A stretch of DNA of 64,000 bases from Bacillota bacterium (GTDB taxonomy: Bacteria; Bacillota; Limnochordia; Darwinibacteriales; DTU012): positions 1 to 64,000 of the forward strand of contig DUVS01000027.1 in the NCBI GenBank assembly GCA_012840925.1. The letters are read 5' to 3'. Below are positions 28,700-36,129 of the stretch, piece by piece. Position numbers and translations under genes: made by a program. The stretch's first letter is position 1; every line of letters starts with the position of its first letter. The notes under the pieces were generated by a model. The model had not been told where the DNA came from and searched no databases. It worked only from the letters and a program-made list of their open reading frames with translations.

Positions 28700-28905
28700 A
28701 AAACTCCCCTCCGGGTGGTGAATTTTCACCATCATAGTTCGTGATTGCCTGTGAAAACCCTTCCGTGACAGCTACTTCGGCAAAGCTTGATTAATTGTGA
28801 CAGCTGCGCTATGATAATGGATGGTTGTAGCAATTTCTCTCTTTGCTTCATAGTTTAGTAGTAACTGCTGGATAGCTAGTATCCATGAGCAAAGGGGGAA
28901 ATAAG

Positions 28906-29694
28906 TTGGAAAACCGGTATACTGACAGTTCGGACGCTCAATTTAATCCGACTGATTGTCAAAATTGTCACGATCAGCAATTGACACAGCAGACTAATTT
29001 TACCTGTCCGCCGAACACTTTTGCCTATATTGTTCAACCTGGTGACACCATGTTCTTGATTGCCCAGAGATTTGGTGTCAGCTTGGAAGCCTTGATTGCG
29101 GCCAATCCACAGATTCCGGATCCAAGCGAAATCAGGCCGGGACAAACAGTTTGTGTACCACAGGCTGCAACCGTCTGTCCGCCAAATACTTTTGCCTATA
29201 TAGTGCAACCTGGAGATACGATGTTCTTTATTGCCCAGAGGTTTGGTGTAAGCTTAGATGCCCTGATTGCAGCTAACCCACAAATCCCAAATCCAAACCT
29301 GATTTTGCCTGGGCAGACAGTGTGTGTTCCCACTGGCGCACCACCCAGTGATTGTCCGCCGAACACATTTGTCTATATAGTACAGCCTGGGGATACGATG
29401 TTCTTTATTGCCCAACGATTTGGTGTCAGTCTCAATGCTTTGATTGCAGCCAATCCACAAATCCCGAATCCAAACCAAATCAGGCCAGGACAAAGGATTT
29501 GCGTACCGAGAGCACCGTCAACTCCTGTTTGTCCACCCGGCTCGACGCGCTACACAGTACAGCCGGGAGACAGTATGTTTACAATTGCCAGGCGTTTTGG
29601 CATCAGCCTTGATGCGTTAATCAGGGCCAATCCACAAGTCAGTAATCCGAGCCTGATCTTTCCTGGGCAACAACTGTGCATTCCACCAAGATAG
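28906..29694 (+). CDS. Protein with four tandem LysM domains, no signal peptide (possible spore/coat protein)
   Basis: Four repeats of CPPNTFAYIVQPGDTMFxIAQRFGVSLxALIAANPQIPxPxxIxPGQxVCVP; TTG start at 28906 has SD AAAGGGGG; alternative ATG at 28885. Confidence 0.9.
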   Translation: MENRYTDSSDAQFNPTDCQNCHDQQLTQQTNFTCPPNTFAYIVQPGDTMFLIAQRFGVSLEALIAANPQIPDPSEIRPGQTVCVPQAATVCPPNTFAYIVQPGDTMFFIAQRFGVSLDALIAANPQIPNPNLILPGQTVCVPTGAPPSDCPPNTFVYIVQPGDTMFFIAQRFGVSLNALIAANPQIPNPNQIRPGQRICVPRAPSTPVCPPGSTRYTVQPGDSMFTIARRFGISLDALIRANPQVSNPSLIFPGQQLCIPPR

Positions 29695-29718
29695 CTTGCC
29701 AGGTGGATTTACTGATTA

Positions 29719-29759
29719 CTCCTAAGATTTCCCGGGAATAATAAGGGAAATCTTAGGAG
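29719..29759 (+). promoter_or_regulatory. 15-bp perfect hairpin overlapping the SD of the downstream gene (or a U-less terminator of the LysM gene)
   Basis: CTCCTAAGATTTCCC (29719-29733)/GGGAAATCTTAGGAG (29745-29759), loop GGGAATAATAA; 3' arm contains the AGGAG of the next SD. Confidence 0.65.
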
Positions 29760-29768
29760 GTGCCAATT

Positions 29769-30005
29769 ATGATCTCAGCTGAGGTTTCCTTATATCCTGT
29801 AGAGACGCTTGACTCCGATCGAGTGATTAGTGAATCGCTGCAAGCGCTCAACGATTACCAGCTTCAGTATGATATTGGGTCTTTAAGCACCCATATCCAC
29901 GGAGACCCTGACCATGTCTGGTCTGCCCTGCGCTCGCTCCACGAACGGGCACAAGCGCTCGGCAATGAAGTGGTAATGGTTGTGACTATCTCAAATGGGA
30001 CATGA
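29769..30005 (+). CDS. Thiamine-binding/MTH1187-YkoF-like (DUF77) family protein
   Basis: MISAEVSLYPVETLDSDRVISESLQALNDYQLQYDIGSLSTHIHGDPDHVWSALRSLHERAQALGNEVVMVVTISNG. Confidence 0.8.
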   Translation: MISAEVSLYPVETLDSDRVISESLQALNDYQLQYDIGSLSTHIHGDPDHVWSALRSLHERAQALGNEVVMVVTISNGT

Positions 30006-30030
30006 AGAGCCTCGCAAGAGGCTCTTTTTG
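30005..30030 (+). terminator. Rho-independent terminator
   Basis: AAGAGCCTC GCAA GAGGCTCTTTTTG. Confidence 0.9.
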
Positions 30031-30059
30031 ATATCAAAATGTGGACAAGGGGTAATGTT

Positions 30060-30392
30060 ATGGAACTCATGCACACGATTCTTGCTGATTTGACTCAAGT
30101 TCTCATTTGGGTCTTGGAGAGCATCGGTATCTTGATCATTGGCTATTCATCTATTGTGGTATTCATCAGATACTGCCGCTTGAGATTTCAAGAGCCAGAC
30201 TCAGAACTAAAACTGCAGCTTGCGCAGGGTATGACCTTAGGACTGGAATTCCTGCTTGCCGGTGAGATCTTGAAAACGATTGTGGCCAGAGACATCTATG
30301 AATTGATTGCCGTGGGCGGCTTGGTGATCATCAGGTCACTAATCACATTGCTTTTGCATTGGGAAATCAAGAACGACACATACAAGCGATGA
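30060..30392 (+). CDS. DUF1622 family membrane protein
   Basis: Three hydrophobic helices; LQLAQGMTLGLEFLLAGEILKTIVARDIYELIAVGGLVIIRSLITLLLHWEI. Confidence 0.85.
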   Translation: MELMHTILADLTQVLIWVLESIGILIIGYSSIVVFIRYCRLRFQEPDSELKLQLAQGMTLGLEFLLAGEILKTIVARDIYELIAVGGLVIIRSLITLLLHWEIKNDTYKR

Positions 30393-30402
30393 AGGTTAAG
30401 AA

Positions 30403-30450
30403 AACCCACTTCACCATGGTGTTACCCACTTCACAAGAAGTGGGTTTTTT
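30403..30450 (+). terminator. Rho-independent terminator with duplicated 5' arm
   Basis: CCCACTTC ACAA GAAGTGGG TTTTTT; second copy of CCCACTTCAC at 30405-30414. Confidence 0.85.
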
Positions 30451-30547
30451 AACAATATAATCGTTGACTGATTACAAAAATGATGTTAAGCTATATTTGG
30501 GTTGATTGGTGAAAGTGCTCACACAGTACTTTAGGGGGAGGATTTCG

Positions 30548-31234
30548 ATGAGAAAGACAGTTGTATTAGCTCTTATGGTTTTGTTTCTTGTTTCCAGCAT
30601 GGCATCTGCAGCCAATTGGGTAGACGGTGTATATGAAGCTTGGTCAGATGCGGGTGCGAGAAGTATTGGCTACGCCAAGGTATTTATTGAGGATGGCAAG
30701 CTTGCAGCTGTAATTCTCCGCGAGTACACCGACATTCTCGTGGAAAAGGATTTTGCAGTCTATTCATGGCCAGAAGCTAGAGAAGCAAGTCAAACACTTG
30801 CTCAGAAGTTTGTTGAAGCACAGGGTGCCGACGTAGATATCGTCACTAAAGCAACCGGCAGCTCCACTATGTTCAAACAAGCTGTCGAGAGAGCTTTAAT
30901 GAAAGCTGATCCAAACGCGAAACTTGGCGAGTATTTTGATGGTGTTTTCTTAGGCAGATCGCACTGGGATCCTCATGGCTACTATGAACTGGTCAGAGTC
31001 ACCATCGAGAATGACAAGATTGTCGATGTGAAGTTCTCAAGAGTGAAGACCGACTATACAGTCATGGATCCTGCTACTTACAACTGGCCATTAGAGTTTG
31101 CTTGGCAGCAATATGCTGAACAAGCCAAGACTTCTACTCCTGGATATGTTGATGTAATTTCCGGTGCTACCGGCTTGACCTTTACCGGCAACATCGCTGT
31201 TCGTGATGCTTTGACAAGAGCATCAACAAAATAG
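30548..31234 (+). CDS. Exported FMN-binding domain protein (two FMN_bind-like repeats)
   Basis: Signal peptide; repeat 1 ..DIVTKATGSSTMFKQAVERAL, repeat 2 ..DVISGATGLTFTGNIAVRDAL resembling DxxSGAT flavinylation motif. Confidence 0.8.
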   Translation: MRKTVVLALMVLFLVSSMASAANWVDGVYEAWSDAGARSIGYAKVFIEDGKLAAVILREYTDILVEKDFAVYSWPEAREASQTLAQKFVEAQGADVDIVTKATGSSTMFKQAVERALMKADPNAKLGEYFDGVFLGRSHWDPHGYYELVRVTIENDKIVDVKFSRVKTDYTVMDPATYNWPLEFAWQQYAEQAKTSTPGYVDVISGATGLTFTGNIAVRDALTRASTK

Positions 31235-31274
31235 GCACCTTTGGATGAACAACCAATCTAACCCAGAATATAGG

Positions 31275-31320
31275 ATAAGAGCAACAGCTGCCGCATAACT
31301 TTGGCAGCTGTTGCTCTTAT
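31275..31320. terminator. Hairpin terminator between convergent genes
   Basis: ATAAGAGCAACAGCTGCC/GGCAGCTGTTGCTCTTAT, 18-bp perfect arms, 10-nt loop. Confidence 0.85.
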
Positions 31321-31351
31321 ATCTGCACGATATGTCTATCCCCATCTCTGC

Positions 31352-32032
31352 TTAACTGCCAAACATGGACAAAATTACAGCAATAATCAGTGATGGCAGA
31401 AGGTTCCCCACTGAGATTTTACCAATTCCCAAGATGTTGATCCCGATGCCGATAATCAGCATTCCCCCCGTTGCTCCCATAGCCTGTAAAGCGCTGGCGT
31501 CAAAGAATGGCTCCAAAAAACTGGCAAAGAGCGTGATTGTCCCTTGGTAGACCAATACTGGAATCGCAGAAAACAACACCCCGACTCCAAATGAAGTGGC
31601 AAAAAAGATGGAACTGACCCCGTCCAACATCGCTTTGGTATACAGGGTGTCATGGCTCCCTTTTAGACCGCCTTCCAATGCCCCAATAACGGCCATTGCT
31701 CCGACACAAAACACCAACGATGCAGTTACAAATCCCTGGATAAACTGATTGGCTTCGCCAGCTGATCGCCGCCCGCCCAACCATTTGCCTAAAGCTGCCA
31801 GTCTTGCTTCCAGTTTTAGGCTTTCACCGATAAAGCCACCAATCACTAAACTGGCGATTGGAATCAGGATGTTACCATGATCCAACCCCATTTTCATACC
31901 AAGGACAATGGTTACCAACCCTAGCCCTTGCATTATGGTCAACCGGATATCCTCACGCAGATGAAACAGCATGCCGATTGCTGACCCCACCACAATGGCG
32001 CAGGCATTGACGATCGTTCCCCACAGCATCAT
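31352..32032 (-). CDS. DUF554 family membrane protein
   Basis: MMLWGTIVNACAIVVGSAIGMLFHLREDIRLTIMQGLGLVTIVLGMKMGLDHGNILIPIASLVIGGFIGESLKLEARLAALGKWL. Confidence 0.93.
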   Translation of the reverse strand: MMLWGTIVNACAIVVGSAIGMLFHLREDIRLTIMQGLGLVTIVLGMKMGLDHGNILIPIASLVIGGFIGESLKLEARLAALGKWLGGRRSAGEANQFIQGFVTASLVFCVGAMAVIGALEGGLKGSHDTLYTKAMLDGVSSIFFATSFGVGVLFSAIPVLVYQGTITLFASFLEPFFDASALQAMGATGGMLIIGIGINILGIGKISVGNLLPSLIIAVILSMFGS

Positions 32033-32118
32033 ACCCAGTCCTCTCTCTGCTGCAATTAGATTACGTGTATTATTACTATCATATCCATAAAAAGTCAAAT
32101 GTCAATCGGCTTTCGGTC

Positions 32119-32790
32119 TTAATTCGATGGTTCGGATTGATTTGGCGCCGTTCGTTGTCTTAGCTGAAATGAAAGCTGCAGCAGGCTGTCGGTCAGATGG
32201 ATATGTTCCACAATCACATCATCGGGAACGTGTAAATGAATTGGCGAGAAGTTCCATATCGCCTTTACCCCTGCTGATACCAAGCGATCACATACAGCTT
32301 GGCTGGCTTCGCGCGGTGTACAAATCACGGCTATATCACAGGCATTTTCCTGCAAGTAATCCTCCAGATTGTCGATTGCCTGGATTTGAACTCCGGCCAG
32401 TTCTTCCCCGATTACTTGCGGATCACTGTCAAAAATAGCGTTAATGATAAACCCCCTGAGCCGGAAATTCTTATAACTAGCCAGGGCTCTGCCTAAGTTT
32501 CCTGCACCGATCAGTACAAGTTGATAAGCTCGATCCAAGCCTAAGATCTCAGCGATGTGCTGTTTCAGTTCATTGACGCGATAACCATACCCGTGCAACC
32601 CAAATGAACCGAAGTAACTTAGATCAGAGCGAATTTGAGCAGCCGTCATGTTCAAAGCTTTGCCCAGTTCAGCTGAGGAGATTTTCTCCTGCGCTTGGGA
32701 CAGTCCCGATAAATACCGGTAATACACCGGCAGCCGGCTGATTACACCCCGCGGAATCCCAACCATTTTTCTCCGATTGCGAACCGTCAT
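32119..32790 (-). CDS. rex: Redox-sensing transcriptional repressor Rex
   Basis: ISRLPVYYRYLSGLSQAQEKISSAELGKALNMTAAQIRSDLSYFGSFGLHGYGYRVNELKQHIAEILGLDRAYQLVLIGAGNLGRALASYKNF; start with GGAGGTG SD. Confidence 0.96.
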   Translation of the reverse strand: MTVRNRRKMVGIPRGVISRLPVYYRYLSGLSQAQEKISSAELGKALNMTAAQIRSDLSYFGSFGLHGYGYRVNELKQHIAEILGLDRAYQLVLIGAGNLGRALASYKNFRLRGFIINAIFDSDPQVIGEELAGVQIQAIDNLEDYLQENACDIAVICTPREASQAVCDRLVSAGVKAIWNFSPIHLHVPDDVIVEHIHLTDSLLQLSFQLRQRTAPNQSEPSN

Positions 32791-32820
32791 CCAATTCACC
32801 TCCAAAGACATCTTTGTTCC

Positions 32821-33315
32821 TTAACGAACCCTTATTCTTTCGCTGTGCACAATTTTCTGATTACCGATCCGATCCCGGACAACGACCTCAGCTATATATG
32901 ACCCTGGTGGTGCCCACCAGGGAATATCCACCCACAGATAAAACCAAATATCCTCTATTGGTTCCTTAGCCGTGTCATCAAACTCAATCACATCACGCTG
33001 GCCAAATAATCTGAGTCCAAATCCGGTCTTCAGATAGACATCGACCGTGAGATCAATATGATATATCTCATTGGTGTAGTAATTCTCAAAACCTGTTACT
33101 TCCATGAAGCCATAGACGCGTTTGCCCCTCTCAAACACTCCCTGATTGGGTACATATTCAAAGAAATTGTCCTCCTCTTTTGACCAACCCATATCGGAAA
33201 AGCGAAATCCCGCCTCCTCTGCCTTTGCTGAAGCCGGAAGTTCGGAAGGAAGCTCCGCCGCTGCAGTAGGATTGCATACGAGAGAAGCAAGCAACACCAA
33301 GAGTATCAGGACCAT
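32821..33315 (-). CDS. Hypothetical exported protein
   Basis: Clear signal peptide (MVLILLVLLASLVCNPTAAAE); strand-rich mature domain. Confidence 0.65.
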   Translation of the reverse strand: MVLILLVLLASLVCNPTAAAELPSELPASAKAEEAGFRFSDMGWSKEEDNFFEYVPNQGVFERGKRVYGFMEVTGFENYYTNEIYHIDLTVDVYLKTGFGLRLFGQRDVIEFDDTAKEPIEDIWFYLWVDIPWWAPPGSYIAEVVVRDRIGNQKIVHSERIRVR

Positions 33316-33407
33316 GTCTTTACATTCCTCCTAGGAATTTCGTTACCGAATGTCGAATAGAGAGGGCGTAAGTTCGATTAATGATTCAGAAAGAAAGGAA
33401 GAACGTT

Positions 33408-33737
33408 GTGATCAAAGGACTTGACAAAGGCAAGTGGACTCGTCCTACAGACAAGTCTGCCGTCTATCTTGAGATCGAACCAGGCGCCCGATGGGGAATT
33501 CGCGTAACTTTATACGAAAACCTTGCTAAAGTGGAAGCTGTCCAGGGCGAGAAAGCCGTTTGGTATAATGCGCCGAAACGTTACAGCACCATTGTGACGC
33601 CTCCTAATATTTTCGAGAAACTGAGGGGAATTTCCTTTGAAGATAAAATATTAGCTGAAGTCGCCAACAAAAGAAGGGTTGCCGCTGAAGAGAACGGAAC
33701 GCCCACCTATTTGACTGAGCCTGGTGAAGGCGATTGA
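33408..33737 (+). CDS. Hypothetical protein
   Basis: Charged ~110 aa ORF; GTG start with AAAGGAAG SD (alternative ATG 33381). Confidence 0.6.
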   Translation: MIKGLDKGKWTRPTDKSAVYLEIEPGARWGIRVTLYENLAKVEAVQGEKAVWYNAPKRYSTIVTPPNIFEKLRGISFEDKILAEVANKRRVAAEENGTPTYLTEPGEGD

Positions 33738-33817
33738 CAGCAAATTCACGAATCTTTTACAGGAAACGCCTTGCTATCACATGATATCTACCCCTATACT
33801 ATAAGGGAGGCGAGGAT

Positions 33818-34417
33818 ATGAAAATACTGGTTGTAGCCGATACTGTAGATCCCTTACTGTATGACCACTTTCGACGTGATCGATTTCCCGATATTGATCT
33901 TATTCTTTCCGCTGGTGATTTACCAGCATGGTATCTTTCCTATTTAATGTCAGTTTTCAATGCTCCTCTGTACTATGTCCGCGGCAATCACGACTACGAT
34001 TATGATCGGGAACCGCCGGAAGGTGGCGAAAACATAGATGGCCGGATCGTGAAAGTGAAAGATCTGACAATCATTGGCTACGAGGGATCGATGTTCTATC
34101 ACTCTCCTAGAGCCGTACAGAGAACAGAACGACAAATGTGGTGGCAGTGGCAGCGCATGCGCTTAAGAATCTTGCTGGCACGAAAGATTGATATTATACT
34201 CACCCACGCTCCCCCATTCGGCATTCACGACGCAGAAGATCAATGTCACAAAGGGTTTTTGACATTTTCAAAAATGATTCATAAGTACCAGCCGCGGTAC
34301 TTTATTCATGGCCACACCCACTTAAATTACGGTTTGAAACAGAAACGAATCGATGTAGTCAACAGTACAAAGGTCATCAATGGTTATGGCTACCACATTT
34401 TGGATACTAATGAATGA
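33818..34417 (+). CDS. Metallophosphoesterase
   Basis: MKILVVADTVD...LILSAGDLPAWYLSYL...YYVRGNHDYDYD...ILTHAPPFGIHD...YFIHGHTHLNYG. Confidence 0.92.
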   Translation: MKILVVADTVDPLLYDHFRRDRFPDIDLILSAGDLPAWYLSYLMSVFNAPLYYVRGNHDYDYDREPPEGGENIDGRIVKVKDLTIIGYEGSMFYHSPRAVQRTERQMWWQWQRMRLRILLARKIDIILTHAPPFGIHDAEDQCHKGFLTFSKMIHKYQPRYFIHGHTHLNYGLKQKRIDVVNSTKVINGYGYHILDTNE

Positions 34418-34441
34418 TCCGCGCCTTAAGGAGGTGGCCAT

Positions 34442-35389
34442 ATGTTTTCCAGAAAAACGATCGAGTCATTTAGCCGCCAGGTGTCTGAGCAGAACCTGAT
34501 CGAAACCATTGAACAAGGGCTGCGAACCGTTGAGGTAAAAAAGATCGTTGGTTCTGTGAACCGGTGGCAGGATTTTGATGCTCAGTTTCGCTTCCGCCTC
34601 ACGTCGCGAACTGCCATGGAACGTTACGCCCGGATCAAGAAGGCCTTGGAAGAAGGAGTGGTCCTGCCTCCCGTCAGCCTGTACAAGGTACGAGACAAGT
34701 ACTATGTCTTGGACGGCCATCACCGTGTTGCTGCCGCAAAAGAACTTGGCCAAATCTATATTGATGCTTACGTCACCGAGTTCTTGCCTGTTGGCGATTC
34801 CATGCAGCATCTTTTATGGCGCGAAAGAGCGCAATTTGAATACCGCACTGGACTGTCAGATATTGAGTTTACAGAGCTGGGAATGTATCAAGAACTGCTC
34901 AAGCAGATCGAGCAGTTCGAACAAGAAGAATATAAAGGTTATTATATCAATGACAGTTTCTTCCATGTTGCCAAGCAATGGTATTATGAAATTTATCTCC
35001 CTGTTATAAAAGAAATCCGCAGGGAAAAGTTGCTGGATGACTTCCCCAATCGCACAGAAGCTGATCTTTTTTTATATGCAACCTATCACCGGATTGCCAA
35101 AAGCCGGTTGCTCCAGGAACAGGTTACATACCGCGAAGCCCTGGCTGACTTGCGGCCTTCAGGTAAAAAGACGCTTAAAGAAAAGATTCTGGAGGTCATC
35201 GGCAGCCTGCTGCGCTTAAACGACGTCCCCCATGACTGCCCCCACGGGCTGATCATCGATGAAGACGGTCTGGTACGAGTTACCAAGAATTGTGAAAGCT
35301 GCACAAAATGCGCCCAGGGCAAGGACACCGTTCCGGCGGAACCGCAGATTATCAGCGAAGAGGATATAAAAGGATATCGCAAGCTGTGA
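34442..35389 (+). CDS. ParB-N-like domain protein with Cys-rich C-terminus
   Basis: YARIKKALEEGVVLPPVSLYKVRDKYYVLDGHHRVAAAKELGQIYIDAYVTEF; C-term HDCPHGLIIDEDGLVRVTKNCESCTKCAQGK. Confidence 0.8.
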   Translation: MFSRKTIESFSRQVSEQNLIETIEQGLRTVEVKKIVGSVNRWQDFDAQFRFRLTSRTAMERYARIKKALEEGVVLPPVSLYKVRDKYYVLDGHHRVAAAKELGQIYIDAYVTEFLPVGDSMQHLLWRERAQFEYRTGLSDIEFTELGMYQELLKQIEQFEQEEYKGYYINDSFFHVAKQWYYEIYLPVIKEIRREKLLDDFPNRTEADLFLYATYHRIAKSRLLQEQVTYREALADLRPSGKKTLKEKILEVIGSLLRLNDVPHDCPHGLIIDEDGLVRVTKNCESCTKCAQGKDTVPAEPQIISEEDIKGYRKL

Positions 35390-35442
35390 GAGAGCGCTTA
35401 AGGAAGATAAAGCGCTCTTTGATTTCAGAAGGAGTGTAGTTA

Positions 35443-36129
35443 ATGCTTGAGCCAGGCACCATCACAGAGATTCTGACAGCTTTAAAGGCTGCCTATCCAA
35501 ATGCCCAGACCGAATTGGAGTATCGAACCCCTTTCCAGCTGCTGATTGCCACGATTCTTTCGGCTCAATGTACAGATCAGCGGGTGAACATAATCACCCG
35601 CCGACTGTTTCACGATCACCCTGGTGTGGAAGATATTGCTCGACTGTCAATCGCAGAGCTGGAAGCATATATCCGTTCAGCTGGCCTCTGGCAGACAAAG
35701 GCCCGTAATATTATGAAAACTTGTCGGATTCTGATTGAACGCTTTGGCGGAGAAGTGCCTCAAACCCGCGAAGAGTTGATGCAGTTGCCTGGTGTCGGGC
35801 GCAAGACCGCCAATGTAGTACTGGCCAATGCTTTTGATGTACCCGCCTTTGCGGTGGATACCCATGTCCACCGGGTTGCCAACCGTCTTGGTTTGGCCAA
35901 GAGTAAAAATCCAGAACAGACCGAACAACAGTTGATGCAGGCTTTTCCCGAACATCTCTGGAAAGACGCTCATCACTGGCTGATTCAGCACGGGCGCAGA
36001 CTTTGCCACGCTCGAAAGCCCCAGTGCGGACGCTGCCCGCTGGCCAACCTTTGCCTGAGTGCTCCTAAACGCCGATCGGATCAGGAAGTTCAGTATAGAC
36101 AGGAAGATAGTCAAGATCCGTATAGATAA
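35443..36129 (+). CDS. nth: Endonuclease III
   Basis: LIATILSAQCTDQRVN..LPGVGRKTANVVLANAFDVPAFAVDTHVHRVANRLGLA..; FeS cluster CHARKPQCGRCPLANLC. Confidence 0.96.
   Translation: MLEPGTITEILTALKAAYPNAQTELEYRTPFQLLIATILSAQCTDQRVNIITRRLFHDHPGVEDIARLSIAELEAYIRSAGLWQTKARNIMKTCRILIERFGGEVPQTREELMQLPGVGRKTANVVLANAFDVPAFAVDTHVHRVANRLGLAKSKNPEQTEQQLMQAFPEHLWKDAHHWLIQHGRRLCHARKPQCGRCPLANLCLSAPKRRSDQEVQYRQEDSQDPYR

Noticed and set aside
29010-29690. Regular repeats that could look like a CRISPR array or DNA tandem repeat
   Set aside because: Repeats are ~160-180 bp, in frame, and encode LysM domains.
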